This document shows positions 17,245 through 25,703 of a stretch of 64,000 nt of DNA, piece after piece. This stretch comes from Sphingobacterium haloxyli. GTDB lineage: Bacteria; Bacteroidota; Bacteroidia; Sphingobacteriales; Sphingobacteriaceae. The number at the start of each line of letters is the position of its first letter. Position 1 is the first letter of the stretch. The position numbers and the translations under genes were made by a program. The DNA is taken from positions 363,854-427,853 of the forward strand of contig NZ_PVBQ01000003.1 in assembly GCF_002980525.1 (NCBI RefSeq), read 5' to 3'. Under the pieces are notes generated by a model. The model saw only the letters and a program-made list of their open reading frames with translations. It searched no databases and had not been told where the DNA came from.

Positions 17245-17766
17245 ATGGCAAATACAAAGGGAAATGGCAATATGCCAAATGCGCATTTACACGAACTTCT
17301 AGTAGATGAGATGAAAGACATTATGGGAGCGGAACGTCAACTGCTAAAAGGACTGAAGAAATTAGCAAACGCTGCGAAGAATCCGACGCTTAAGAAAGCA
17401 TTTGAAGAACATTACGAACAGACGGAAAACCATATTGAACGTTTAAAATCTGCTTTTTCTAATTTAGGACTTAACGGTCGAGGCAAAAAATGTAAAGCAA
17501 TGGAAGGCCTTTTAAATGAAGCAGAAGAGATTACCGAAGAATTTGAAGATAGTCCAGAGGTGTTAGATGCCGCATTGATTGCTGCGGCGCAAAAAGTAGA
17601 ACATTACGAAATTGCGAGTTACGGATGTATCGTCACGTATGCAAAATTGATGGGTCACACAGAAATAAAAGAATTATTAGGGCAGACATTGTCGGAGGAA
17701 AAAGAGACAGATGAATTATTGACCCAAATAGCTATGGAAGAGGCAAATATGGGAGAGACTGCTTAA
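17245..17766 (+). CDS. Ferritin-like DUF892 protein (YciF/YciE type)
   Basis: Four-helix ferritin-like protein of 173 residues. It matches the DUF892 pattern: LHELLVDEMKDIMGAERQLL (about 16-35), FEEHYEQTENHIERLKSAF with an ExxH metal motif, KVEHYEIASYGCIVTYAKL with a second ExxH-like pattern, and LLGQTLSEEKETDELLTQIA. YciE/YciF proteins are dimetal proteins induced by osmotic or stationary-phase stress. It stands alone between two terminators, next to the CsbD gene, and fits the stress theme here. Confidence 0.9.
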   Translation: MANTKGNGNMPNAHLHELLVDEMKDIMGAERQLLKGLKKLANAAKNPTLKKAFEEHYEQTENHIERLKSAFSNLGLNGRGKKCKAMEGLLNEAEEITEEFEDSPEVLDAALIAAAQKVEHYEIASYGCIVTYAKLMGHTEIKELLGQTLSEEKETDELLTQIAMEEANMGETA

Positions 17767-17775
17767 GCGCATAAA

Positions 17776-17810
17776 AGAAAAGCCAGTAATCATCAACTGG
17801 CTTTCTTTTT
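17776..17810 (+). terminator. Intrinsic terminator after DUF892 gene
   Basis: AGCCAGT (17781-17787) pairs with ACTGGCT (17796-17802), extended by A-T pairs, and is followed by TTTCTTTTT. Confidence 0.8.
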
Positions 17811-17883
17811 ATCCTGTATGAAATCGAAGATAGCAATGCCGTAGACGGAGTTCACAATTATCTAGAAATTTAAAATATATGCA

Positions 17884-19035
17884 ATGCTAGCAATGAATTA
17901 TCGAGGGCCTTTTCGTGTAAGAGCGGAGGATAAACCTGTGCCTGAAATACAACATCCCCAAGATGCTATCCTACAGGTAACGAGAGCGTGTATCTGCGGA
18001 TCCGACCTGCATCTTTATCACGGGATGGTTCCCGATACAAGGGTCGGGACTACTTTCGGTCATGAGTTTATAGGCGTGGTACAGGAAGTAGGGCATTCTG
18101 TCCGCAACCTCAAAATAGGCGATCGCGTATTGGTCCCCTTTAACATCGCGTGCGGGCAATGTGTTTTCTGTAAACAGGGTCTTTATTCCTGTTGTCACGA
18201 ATCCAACGCGATGTCGACAGCCATAGGGGGCGTATTCGGCTATTCCCACATCGCCGGAGGCTTCGATGGTGGACAGGCTGAGTACGTTCGAGTGCCCTAC
18301 GCAAATATCGGGCCCACCGTGATTCCGGAGGGAATAGATGAAGAGGACGCCCTCATGTTGACGGACGTTTTACCAACGGGGTATCAAGCAGCGGAAATGG
18401 GAGGTATTAAGATAGGAGATACCGTTGTCGTATTTGGTGCCGGTCCTATTGGTATAACCGCTGCCCGTTGTGCCTGGCTTTTTGGCGCTGGGCGGGTTAT
18501 TGTCATTGATCATCTAGAATATCGTTTGGAGTTCGCTAGAAAATATGCATCCTGCGAAGCCTACAATTTCAAATCTATGGACGATCCTGTATTATTCTTA
18601 AAGCGCATTACCGATTTCTTGGGAGCAGATGTCTGTATTGACGCCGTCGGGTCTGACGCGTGTGGAAACATGATGCAGACTATTACCGGAAAAAAATTGA
18701 AGCTACAGGCCGGATCTGCGACGGCACTCCATTGGGCAATTAATGCAGTAAAAAAGGGAGGGATTGTATCTATCGTAGGGGTCTATGGACCAACAGACAA
18801 TCTTGTTCCTATTGGCAATGTGGTCAATAAGGGTGTCACAATACGCGCCGGCCAAACGTCCGTTAAACGTCTCTTGCCGAAGTTGATCGAGCATGTTCAA
18901 AACCGTGTACTCCGACCAAAAGATATTATAACGCATCGGTTCGCGTTAGAGGATGTAGCGGAAGCTTATCATATCTTCTCTGCTAAATTAGATGAGTGCA
19001 TTAAACCTGTTTTAATCCCGCATCCGGTTCACTAA
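17884..19035 (+). CDS. Zinc-dependent alcohol dehydrogenase (formaldehyde dehydrogenase-like MDR)
   Basis: Medium-chain NAD(P)-dependent dehydrogenase of 383 residues. Catalytic zinc ligands: Cys38 in CICGSDLHLYHG and His60-Glu61 in GHEFIGVV. Structural zinc cysteines are in CGQCVFCKQGLYSCC (about 90-104). The nucleotide-binding motif is VVVFGAGPIGITAARCAW. The insertion of about 25 residues with CGNMMQTITGKKLKLQAGSA is typical of glutathione-independent formaldehyde dehydrogenase-like members. The start could also be Met4. The 161-residue hypothetical gene follows after 12 bases and is likely co-transcribed. The substrate is not determined by the sequence. Confidence 0.9.
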   Translation: MLAMNYRGPFRVRAEDKPVPEIQHPQDAILQVTRACICGSDLHLYHGMVPDTRVGTTFGHEFIGVVQEVGHSVRNLKIGDRVLVPFNIACGQCVFCKQGLYSCCHESNAMSTAIGGVFGYSHIAGGFDGGQAEYVRVPYANIGPTVIPEGIDEEDALMLTDVLPTGYQAAEMGGIKIGDTVVVFGAGPIGITAARCAWLFGAGRVIVIDHLEYRLEFARKYASCEAYNFKSMDDPVLFLKRITDFLGADVCIDAVGSDACGNMMQTITGKKLKLQAGSATALHWAINAVKKGGIVSIVGVYGPTDNLVPIGNVVNKGVTIRAGQTSVKRLLPKLIEHVQNRVLRPKDIITHRFALEDVAEAYHIFSAKLDECIKPVLIPHPVH

Positions 19036-19047
19036 ATGATATAGACT

Positions 19048-19533
19048 ATGGAAGAAGAGCTAAAAGAAAGATATCAACATATTATAGGTTGGGGAATCGA
19101 CGCAAATCCCCTTAACGAACCTACATATCCAATAAAAGACGAAGGTGTCGAAAAAGGAGAGGTTTCTTGGGAAAGGCCTGAAAAACAAAAAGTTGAAGTG
19201 GAGGTGTTATACTCTAACGAGCGGCCTGGTTTGCCCGCAGTCGTCGGAGAGACCTTTCCTCCGCAATTCATAAGTGGTAGACTTCGAAGATATGCGTTTA
19301 AGTATAGCGAGTCTCGTTATCGGCACTGGTTACCGCTTTTAATCGCTGATCGGATTAATGAACTAGAAGGGGTTGTCGGGGATATAACAAAAGGCAGACT
19401 CCCGACTGTACTTGCCAAAAGGGAATGGAAAGCGCGTTGGCAACACGAGAGAAAGAGTTTAGTACGAAATGTCTTAATCGGTGCATTGGCAGGCATGGTG
19501 ATTTTTAAATTAGTCAAATACCGTCAACCATAG
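19048..19533 (+). CDS. Hypothetical 161-residue protein with C-terminal membrane anchor
   Basis: I do not recognise a characterised family. The N-terminal half is soluble and acidic, with ERYQHIIGWGIDANPLNEPT and a conserved-looking PTYPIKD. The middle is proline-rich (NERPGLPAVVGETFPP). The central FKYSESRYRHWLPLLIADRINELEG is helical and basic, and the last 30 residues (RNVLIGALAGMVIFKLVKYR) form a single membrane helix with positive flanks. It is 12 bases behind the alcohol dehydrogenase and convergent with topoisomerase IB. Similar small proteins with a GWGIDANP motif occur next to stress genes in Sphingobacteriaceae, as I recall them; no function is proposed. Confidence 0.7.
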   Translation: MEEELKERYQHIIGWGIDANPLNEPTYPIKDEGVEKGEVSWERPEKQKVEVEVLYSNERPGLPAVVGETFPPQFISGRLRRYAFKYSESRYRHWLPLLIADRINELEGVVGDITKGRLPTVLAKREWKARWQHERKSLVRNVLIGALAGMVIFKLVKYRQP

Positions 19534-19588
19534 CGATGAATTTAAGAGATCGACAAAAAACATAGAAGGACAAGCGTGGGGCGGGTTA

Positions 19589-20632
19589 TTAGCCGTTCTG
19601 TCTTCGTAATAATTTCATTAATTTATTTTGTATCATTTTGTCGTTGAGCTTTTGTTTGCTTTGGACAGTCCTTATCCATCTATCTAACATTGTACTTTCG
19701 TAGGCAGAAAGTATTTCAGGATGTATGTAATAATTCCGTGTAACGGTCCGCGTATTACCTAATTCATGCGCAACGTAATCAACGATATTTACGATATTTT
19801 TTTTCCGCTCTGCAGTGTTGTTGGGGAGAGATAATGTAGCCATATAGGACAACGCTAATAGACAGCCATTCCATGTTCGAAATGTTTTACAGCTAACTTC
19901 TGACAGCATCGCTTCTTTCAGATAAGCATTGATGGTGCCGGAGTCAAGCGGCCTTACATTTCCCTCTTCGTCGTAATACTGGAAAAGTACCTGTCCAGGG
20001 AGCTCTTTAACTTTAGCTAATGCCCGAACTAACGCTTTTTCACGTAGGTAGCATTGTTGCACTACGCCCTTCTTGCCGACGAATTTAAAGAATATTTTAT
20101 TGCTGGACATCTGTTTAATATGTTTGTTTCGTAAAGTGGTCAGTCCATAGGACCCATAATTTTTTTCATAATATCTATTCCCGGCCCGGAAAGAAGTCTT
20201 ATCAATAATCGCTATGGCCAGCGCACAAACTTTATCACGAGATAGTGTCTTTTTTCGTAAATCTTGGGATACTCTCTTTCTTAAAAGCGGAAGTTTAGTT
20301 CCGAACGTGAGAAGATCAGCAAATTTTTTCTCACTTCGTAAGGACGTCCATTTTGGATGATATTTATATTGCTTGCGATTGTTGAGGTCGAATCCTGTCG
20401 CCTGCAAATGACCATTTGGAGACGCACAAATCCACACTTCTCGCCAGGCGGGGGGTAGGACCAGTGAATGAATGCGAGATAAAGCCTGCTCATTTGTGAT
20501 AGGAAGACCTTGTTTATCGAGATATATAAAAGAATCACCTGTAGCTTTTCGGCTATACCCTTTTTCTTGCGGAGAAGAATAACGAAGACCATGCTCTTCT
20601 AGGTCGAATAAAGCTTCCTTTTTTATGTCCAT
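19589..20632 (-). CDS. DNA topoisomerase IB
   Basis: Poxvirus-type topoisomerase IB of 347 residues, relaxing supercoils through a 3'-phosphotyrosine intermediate. N-terminal clamp: LVLPPAWREVWICASPNGHL (about 53-72), ATGFDLNNRKQYKYHPKW. Catalytic core: FRAGN (first Arg), FFKFVGKKGVV (Lys), TFRTWNG (second Arg), ELGNTRTVTRNYYIHPEIL with the nucleophile at about Tyr302; as in other bacterial members, Asn replaces the vaccinia His. The basic C-terminal tail ends KLLRRQNG. The Rho-N-type gene lies nine bases upstream on the same strand, probably in one transcript. Confidence 0.93.
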   Translation of the reverse strand: MDIKKEALFDLEEHGLRYSSPQEKGYSRKATGDSFIYLDKQGLPITNEQALSRIHSLVLPPAWREVWICASPNGHLQATGFDLNNRKQYKYHPKWTSLRSEKKFADLLTFGTKLPLLRKRVSQDLRKKTLSRDKVCALAIAIIDKTSFRAGNRYYEKNYGSYGLTTLRNKHIKQMSSNKIFFKFVGKKGVVQQCYLREKALVRALAKVKELPGQVLFQYYDEEGNVRPLDSGTINAYLKEAMLSEVSCKTFRTWNGCLLALSYMATLSLPNNTAERKKNIVNIVDYVAHELGNTRTVTRNYYIHPEILSAYESTMLDRWIRTVQSKQKLNDKMIQNKLMKLLRRQNG

Positions 20633-20641
20633 CTTACCCTA

Positions 20642-20890
20642 TCAATGGTTTCGGATTGCATTAATGAGCGTTGACTTGTTCATCTTATGCCGACCTGTAA
20701 TGCCAATTTTTTTGGCTTCCTTCAGCAGCTCCGCTTTTGTTCGGTCATCCAATGGATTTGCTCTTCCCCCTTTCTTACTGGCGTCCGGCGTATTAGATAT
20801 ACGAGCAGCTTTTTCTTTACTCATTCCTTGGTCCCTCAATGCATCATATTTTTTGTCGTCTTTAATAGACTTTCGGTCATTTTTTGCCAT
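20642..20890 (-). CDS. Small Rho-N/SAP-like DNA- or RNA-binding protein (DUF7218-like)
   Basis: Basic 82-residue protein. The first half, SIKDDKKYDALRDQGMSKEK then AARISNTPDASKKGG, resembles the small plasmid-stabilisation/Ku-associated class now called DUF7218. The second half, DRTKAELLKEAKKIGITGRH then KMNKSTLINAIRNH, is a Rho N-terminal (SAP-like) helix-extended-helix fold that binds nucleic acid. It precedes topoisomerase IB by nine bases, so a joint nucleoid or DNA-repair role is plausible but unproven. The stretch 20891-21125 upstream has no gene I can support. Confidence 0.78.
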   Translation of the reverse strand: MAKNDRKSIKDDKKYDALRDQGMSKEKAARISNTPDASKKGGRANPLDDRTKAELLKEAKKIGITGRHKMNKSTLINAIRNH

Positions 20891-21125
20891 GATTATGATC
20901 TTTGGTGTCTTTGAAAACTTTTAGAATAAACCCTTACGAAGCTTAATAAGTTTTAGGGTTTAATACGGTTTAGCGTGGTTAAAATACTCGCTGAAAGCTG
21001 TCAAATTTTCTTTTTTTACGTATTAATACTTGTTATCATGCGTTTTCCAAACCTAAATGTCAAATCGTTTGTTTTTATCCAACAGCGGGAGATTAGTGGA
21101 GAGGATTAAACAAAAAAATAAAGTT

Positions 21126-21311
21126 ATGGAAGATAACAGAGAACAAAATGAAATGGAAATGGATGAATCAATGCACGGTGTTCCACGCAAAGAAGTGCCA
21201 GAGGTAGCGAAGGACGAGCCAGATGATAAGCCAGCGGCTAGAACCATCCAGTGGACAATCGTTATTGCCGTTATTATTCTCGCCATTGTTTACTTTGTGT
21301 TTTTCTACTAA
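21126..21311 (+). CDS. Small single-pass membrane protein
   Basis: A 61-residue protein from the ATG at 21126, with an acidic, Met/Glu-rich N-terminus (MEDNREQNEMEMDESMHG) and a C-terminal hydrophobic helix (TIQWTIVIAVIILAIVYFVFF). An earlier ATG at 21057 would add a basic 23-residue stretch that looks less natural. The layout suggests a tail-anchored cytoplasmic domain. No family recognised. It begins the group of small envelope genes around the SDR gene. Confidence 0.6.
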   Translation: MEDNREQNEMEMDESMHGVPRKEVPEVAKDEPDDKPAARTIQWTIVIAVIILAIVYFVFFY

Positions 21312-21439
21312 GGCTTCTACCAATCGGAAATGCCAGAAAGCAATCACGGTATCTCGAAGTAGACTTTGAAAGACGTCAGCTGAAACGGAGTGCGCATAAG
21401 TCGTTCGGTTAAAAAATCCTATTAAAAACAAAAAATATC

Positions 21440-21643
21440 ATGAAAAAGCTTATTTTTTTTACACAACTATTTGCGGCTGCAGGTTTCCTATATGCTTGCG
21501 GTGGAAATCAGAGGGAACATATACAAGATACTCCAATAGAGCAAGATATGCCGGTAGGGGACGGCATCGTACCTATTGATTCGTTAGAAAGAGACAGTTT
21601 GGATACTGTAGAACGGATGATGCCAACTCCCCCCTTGGATTAA
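21440..21643 (+). CDS. Small acidic lipoprotein
   Basis: A 67-residue protein with a typical lipoprotein signal: MKKLIFFTQLFAAAGFLYAC, acylation expected at Cys20 (lipobox LYAC). The mature part is about 47 residues, acidic and Asp/Glu-rich, ending SLDTVERMMPTPPLD. It lies just before the SDR gene, and a second acidic lipoprotein with similar composition lies just after it (22625). Function unknown. Confidence 0.72.
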   Translation: MKKLIFFTQLFAAAGFLYACGGNQREHIQDTPIEQDMPVGDGIVPIDSLERDSLDTVERMMPTPPLD

Positions 21644-21696
21644 AAACGTTGGTGTCAGTAAGTATTAACATTCATTACTATCTAAAATATTACAAC

Positions 21697-22587
21697 ATGA
21701 ATACGTACAAGAAAGGTAATCCAAAAGATATCTACCCCAGGCCTCCGTTTCCGACACAAAGCCAACAGCCTCCAGGGGTTACGTCGGCCATGCAACCGAG
21801 ACCCGACCACGGCGAAGAAAGCTACATCGGATGTGATACCCTATTGGGAAAGGTCGCGGTGATAACAGGGGGAGATTCGGGTATCGGCAAGGCTGTTGCA
21901 ATAGCCATGGCGCGTGAGGGTGCAGATGTAGTTATCTCTTATAAAGATGATATTGAGGATGAAGACGCATTCGATACACGTGATTGGGTAGAGCGGTCAG
22001 GACGTACAGCGCTACTTTTTAAAGGAAACATAAGGAACGAAATACTGTGTAAACAGATCGTCGATGAAACAGTAGCGAAGTTTGGTAAGATTGATATTTT
22101 AATCAATAATGCGGCTTATCAGATGACTTATGAAAGCGTAGAAGATATTTCTGAAGAGGAGTGGAATAAGACCTTTCAGGTCAATATGAGTGCCATGTTC
22201 TACTTCGTGAAATATGCAAAGAAGCACATGCCACCAGGCTCGTCTATTATTAACACAACGTCCGTTAATGCCTATAACCCCAATCCCAGTCTGTTGCCTT
22301 ATGCCGCTACCAAAGGGGCTATTCAAAATTTTACGTCGAGCTTAGCGCAGCTGTTTTTACAGGACGGATCAGGGATACGGGTAAATGCCGTTGCTCCTGG
22401 ACCGGTGTGGACGCCGCTTATTCCTAGTACGATCCCCGATCATGAAAATTTTGGAGAAGATACGCCTATGGGTAGGCCCGGACAACCTGCAGAAATAGCG
22501 CCCGTATATATATTCTTAGCGTCGGACGCGGCCTCCTATGTCTCGGGCGCCACTATTCCCGCAACTGGGGGGCGAGCAACGATTTAA
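21697..22587 (+). CDS. SDR-family oxidoreductase (YhdG/GspB-like)
   Basis: Short-chain dehydrogenase of 296 residues with an N-terminal extension (about 1-42; rich in Pro/Gln, PRPPFPTQSQQPPGV). NAD(P) motif: VAVITGGDSGIGKAVAIAMA. Active-site pattern: NNAAYQ, INTTSVNAY (Ser), YAATKGAI (Tyr-x3-Lys), then APGPVWTPLIPS. The C-terminus ends DAASYVSGATIPATGG. The extension and SYIGCDTLLGK are typical of general stress proteins of the YdaD/YhdF/YhxC type from Bacillus. I use the ATG at 21697 because the upstream in-frame GTG (21649) adds unrelated residues. Confidence 0.9.
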   Translation: MNTYKKGNPKDIYPRPPFPTQSQQPPGVTSAMQPRPDHGEESYIGCDTLLGKVAVITGGDSGIGKAVAIAMAREGADVVISYKDDIEDEDAFDTRDWVERSGRTALLFKGNIRNEILCKQIVDETVAKFGKIDILINNAAYQMTYESVEDISEEEWNKTFQVNMSAMFYFVKYAKKHMPPGSSIINTTSVNAYNPNPSLLPYAATKGAIQNFTSSLAQLFLQDGSGIRVNAVAPGPVWTPLIPSTIPDHENFGEDTPMGRPGQPAEIAPVYIFLASDAASYVSGATIPATGGRATI

Positions 22588-22624
22588 TAAAACGGGATAA
22601 ATATTTTTAACTAAAAAGTAAGAC

Positions 22625-22882
22625 ATGAGCAATGCCATAAAATACATCGTAGCTTTAATAGTAGTAAGCTTGTCTTTTTCGTGTTCGAGCGGAGACAGAA
22701 ATTCGTCTGATATAGATACCGATACAGTTTTCCCTGGACCGGTGAGCGAAATGGACCGATCCCGTTATAACCTCAATGAACCTGATGAGATGTTGCACGA
22801 AATGCAAGACTCGGCGGGCGCGGCAGCGGACACATCGGGTTTGCCATTGGACGTAAATAAGATGGACACGCTGGCTGACTAA
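22625..22882 (+). CDS. Small acidic lipoprotein
   Basis: An 85-residue protein with signal MSNAIKYIVALIVVSLSFSC; acylation expected at Cys20 (lipobox SFSC). The mature part is Asp/Ser-rich, with DTDTVFPGPVSEMDRSRYNL and a C-terminal LPLDVNKMDTLAD. It is 37 bases after the SDR stop. No recognisable domain. Composition resembles the lipoprotein at 21440. Confidence 0.68.
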   Translation: MSNAIKYIVALIVVSLSFSCSSGDRNSSDIDTDTVFPGPVSEMDRSRYNLNEPDEMLHEMQDSAGAAADTSGLPLDVNKMDTLAD

Positions 22883-22907
22883 TTAATTTTGATTTCCGCG
22901 TCGCTAT

Positions 22908-23486
22908 TTATCCTTTACGAAGGTATCTGGTTAAGATAACAATCGTCTGTCCCTCTATTTTACCTTCGATCTGTTCTGGATTGTCTGGTACTAAACGGAT
23001 GTTTTTGACTACTGTACCCAACTTCGCTGAGAGAGATGATCCCTTTACATCCAACGTTTTAACAAGTACAACGGTGTCTCCCTCGTGGAGACGAGTGCCG
23101 TTGCTATCTATATGAAATTGTATAGTTCCTTCTTGTTCATGATCACCTGTTTTTCTCGCCCATTCTAGACTTTCATCATCGAGATATAGAATGTCAAGAT
23201 TTTCGGCCGCCCAGCCCTCATGCCGAAGCCGGCTCAGCATTCGCCACGCTGCGACCTGCACCGCGGGATACGCTGACCACATCGTTTGGGAAAGTACTTT
23301 CCAGTGTTCAGAATTCATTTGTTCCCTTTTTTCGATCTGATCTAAACAAATGTTACATACGTAAACGGCATTGTCTGCAGTTTGCTGTACATCGGGAGGA
23401 ACTGTATATATAGATAACGTTGCTGTGTTGTTACACAATTCACACCTATTGTCGCTTCTTTCTATCAATTGATGTTCTAAAGACAT
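22908..23486 (-). CDS. PhnA-domain protein
   Basis: A 192-residue cytoplasmic protein. The N-terminal zinc ribbon is SDNRCELCNNTATL ... VYVCNICLDQI (two CxxC pairs, about residues 14-57). The C-terminus is the PhnA domain: HIDSNGTRLHEGDTVVLVKT, LDVKGSSLSAKLGTVVKNIR, then a segment ending IEGQTIVILTRYLRK. PhnA-like proteins are named for their link with phosphonate metabolism in E. coli, but most, including this one, have no phosphonate genes nearby; function unknown. I chose the ATG at 23484-23486 because the sequence upstream of it is not protein-like. Confidence 0.85.
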   Translation of the reverse strand: MSLEHQLIERSDNRCELCNNTATLSIYTVPPDVQQTADNAVYVCNICLDQIEKREQMNSEHWKVLSQTMWSAYPAVQVAAWRMLSRLRHEGWAAENLDILYLDDESLEWARKTGDHEQEGTIQFHIDSNGTRLHEGDTVVLVKTLDVKGSSLSAKLGTVVKNIRLVPDNPEQIEGKIEGQTIVILTRYLRKG

Positions 23487-23579
23487 AATAACCGGACTGA
23501 ACGGCGAAGATACGAAAAAGTGTGGATATACATTTCCTCGTAAATATTTCGTAATATTGAAATATAAACGGATAAAATT

Positions 23580-24437
23580 ATGAAATGGCAAGGCGGCCGT
23601 AAAAGCGGTAATATCGAAGATAAAAGGGGCATGAGCGGTAGGCGAAAGTTGACTCTTGGCGGAATAGGAGGTATTGTCGTGTTGATTATTGGTTTTTTGA
23701 TAGGGGGAGACCCCCAACAATTATTGAATCAGATACAGCAAGCCGCCCCGATACAACAAAGTGAATACCAATCGACGGAGGAGGAAAGCCGGTTGATGGA
23801 TTTTGCAGATATTGTTTTAGGAAGTACGGAAGATGTTTGGAAAAATATTTTTGCAGCTAATGGATGGGACTATCCGGTCACAACGCTAACGGTATATAAC
23901 GGTGCAGTAGAAACTGCTGGATGTGGAGTGGGACATTCGGCTTTTGGACCGTTTTATTGTCCAGGAGACCAAAAGATTTACCTTGATTTAAGCTTTAATG
24001 ACGAATTGTCAAGCAAATACGGAGCAAAAGGGGAATTTGCTTTAGCTTATGTCATTGCCCATGAAGTAGGACATCATATACAAAATGTACTAGGGGTGTT
24101 GCAGCAAACCAATGCTATGCGTGCAAAGATGAGTGAGCGGGAATATAATAAGATATCCGTGATGACCGAACTACAGGCGGATTTTTACGCGGGTGTTTGG
24201 GCACATCACGTTAAACATTACTCCAGTATCGAATTGACTTACGACGATATTGTTGACGGTATGCGAGCGGCGGCAGCGGTAGGAGATGATCACTTACAGG
24301 AACGAGCACATAGAGATGTAAATCCCGAGTCGTTTACCCACGGCACCTCGGAACAACGCGTTCAATGGTTTAAAAAAGGTTACGATACCGGAGACATCAA
24401 TGCGGGTAATACATTTGAGAGCACGAATCTTGAATAA
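23580..24437 (+). CDS. Neutral zinc metallopeptidase, YpfJ family
   Basis: Membrane-anchored metallopeptidase of 285 residues. The N-terminus MKWQGGRKSGNIEDKRG is the family signature, followed by one membrane helix (about 27-43). The catalytic domain has HEVGHH at 161-166 (HExxH zinc site) and the downstream MTELQADFYAGVWAHH, which supplies the third ligand Glu. The pattern AGCGVGHSAFGPFYCPGDQK (about 113-132) is conserved in the family and precedes the strand YLDLSFNDEL. The gene is divergent from the PhnA gene (93 bases). Confidence 0.93.
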   Translation: MKWQGGRKSGNIEDKRGMSGRRKLTLGGIGGIVVLIIGFLIGGDPQQLLNQIQQAAPIQQSEYQSTEEESRLMDFADIVLGSTEDVWKNIFAANGWDYPVTTLTVYNGAVETAGCGVGHSAFGPFYCPGDQKIYLDLSFNDELSSKYGAKGEFALAYVIAHEVGHHIQNVLGVLQQTNAMRAKMSEREYNKISVMTELQADFYAGVWAHHVKHYSSIELTYDDIVDGMRAAAAVGDDHLQERAHRDVNPESFTHGTSEQRVQWFKKGYDTGDINAGNTFESTNLE

Positions 24438-24475
24438 TGCTCTCGAAGACTGCGCCGCTTTTCTCACTAACGAGA

Positions 24476-25459
24476 TTATTGGACCAATAAATTGCACCCC
24501 CGAATATCACTATTGTCGAAACGACCTAGAATTTCGAATCGTCCATCCACATGTTGCTTGCCTAGATCCTGTGTGGCAATAAAAGAGCAAGAATGATAAT
24601 TGGCTAAATCAATAACGTTAATGGCGCCTGTTTTTCCTTCTTCGATAAGGCTTAATGGGTCATCGGTGTCGCGTAGCAATACTTTCATCCAAGGCGGTGT
24701 CTGAAAAATTCCTTCTCCAAATGAATAGCCTTGCGACAGCAGTTCTGTCATGCCGTATTCGGAATGTATATTTTGTACGCCAAAGCCGTAAGTTAATATT
24801 TGATGCAGCTCTTCTCGGATCATTTCCTTTCGTCTACCTTTCATACCGCCCGTTTCCATAATTTTAAGATCAGGAAAATCAACTTTGTATTGTTCGCAGA
24901 AATCCAAGAGTGCATATGTCACGCCAATCAAGAGAGTTTTTGTACGGCACTGTTTCAGTTCATCGAGGGTGTTGAATAAATCTTCATGATTATACAAAAA
25001 GTAGCCGGATAGCGGGTGCTGGCTTCGCGCTATTAAATCATCGACCATAAAGATTAATGATGAACCCGATCGTTCGAGATAGGATGGAAGGAGCGCGAGC
25101 ACAGCCATATTTTCTACCTCGCCATAAAATCGTTGAAAGCAGGAACGAAAACTCCTTTGGTACCACGCTACTTTTGCTACATGGTGCTTGCTCGTAACCA
25201 TACCAGTCGTGCCCGAACTAGTGAAAATGATCTCTGTTTGATGTCCCTCAGCAAGTATCCGTTGAGTTTTAAAAAAATCAATTGGTAAAAAAGGAATCTG
25301 TGTGTAGTGACTAATACATGTTTTCTCTTTACCTAGTAGGTCTATATATTTACCGTAAACGGAACAGTTAGCTTTTTGATAATGGTATACTTCTAGGCAA
25401 ACCTCATTAAATGTCTCCTCACTATCAATTGAGAAAATATGTTCTTGCACGTTCATCAT
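24476..25459 (-). CDS. Orphan LuxE-domain acyl-protein synthetase/acyl-CoA reductase-like protein
   Basis: ATP-dependent acyl-activating enzyme of the LuxE/PaaK superfamily, 327 residues. Motifs: TQIPFLPIDFFKTQRIL, the P-loop-like IIFTSSGTTGMVTSKHHVA (about 82-100), and the C-terminal METGGMKGRRKEMIREE and SEYGMTELLSQGYS motif. In luminous bacteria LuxE makes a fatty acyl-AMP and passes the acyl group to LuxC; no luxC, luxAB or acyl carrier gene is present here. Start: two consecutive ATGs at 25459 and 25456; an upstream Met would add a hydrophobic stretch. Substrate unknown. The spacer 25460-25703 holds nothing further. Confidence 0.82.
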   Translation of the reverse strand: MMNVQEHIFSIDSEETFNEVCLEVYHYQKANCSVYGKYIDLLGKEKTCISHYTQIPFLPIDFFKTQRILAEGHQTEIIFTSSGTTGMVTSKHHVAKVAWYQRSFRSCFQRFYGEVENMAVLALLPSYLERSGSSLIFMVDDLIARSQHPLSGYFLYNHEDLFNTLDELKQCRTKTLLIGVTYALLDFCEQYKVDFPDLKIMETGGMKGRRKEMIREELHQILTYGFGVQNIHSEYGMTELLSQGYSFGEGIFQTPPWMKVLLRDTDDPLSLIEEGKTGAINVIDLANYHSCSFIATQDLGKQHVDGRFEILGRFDNSDIRGCNLLVQ

Positions 25460-25703
25460 TATCAACAAAGATAGTGATGTGAAGGATGAAATCACAAACC
25501 AATCTCAATCTTGTTGAAGTTTTATAGATTTATCGATTGCCCATTCCGTGAGATATAAGGACACTTTTTTGGAAAATATATACTTTCTTGGTCAGGTAGT
25601 TCGCATATCTTTGTAATTTTGCATTAGCGATAAACCTTAGCAAAGCGTAAGTTATTTTGGATTTCGCTTGAATAGACATCAAAATAGAAAAGAGATACCG
25701 GCA

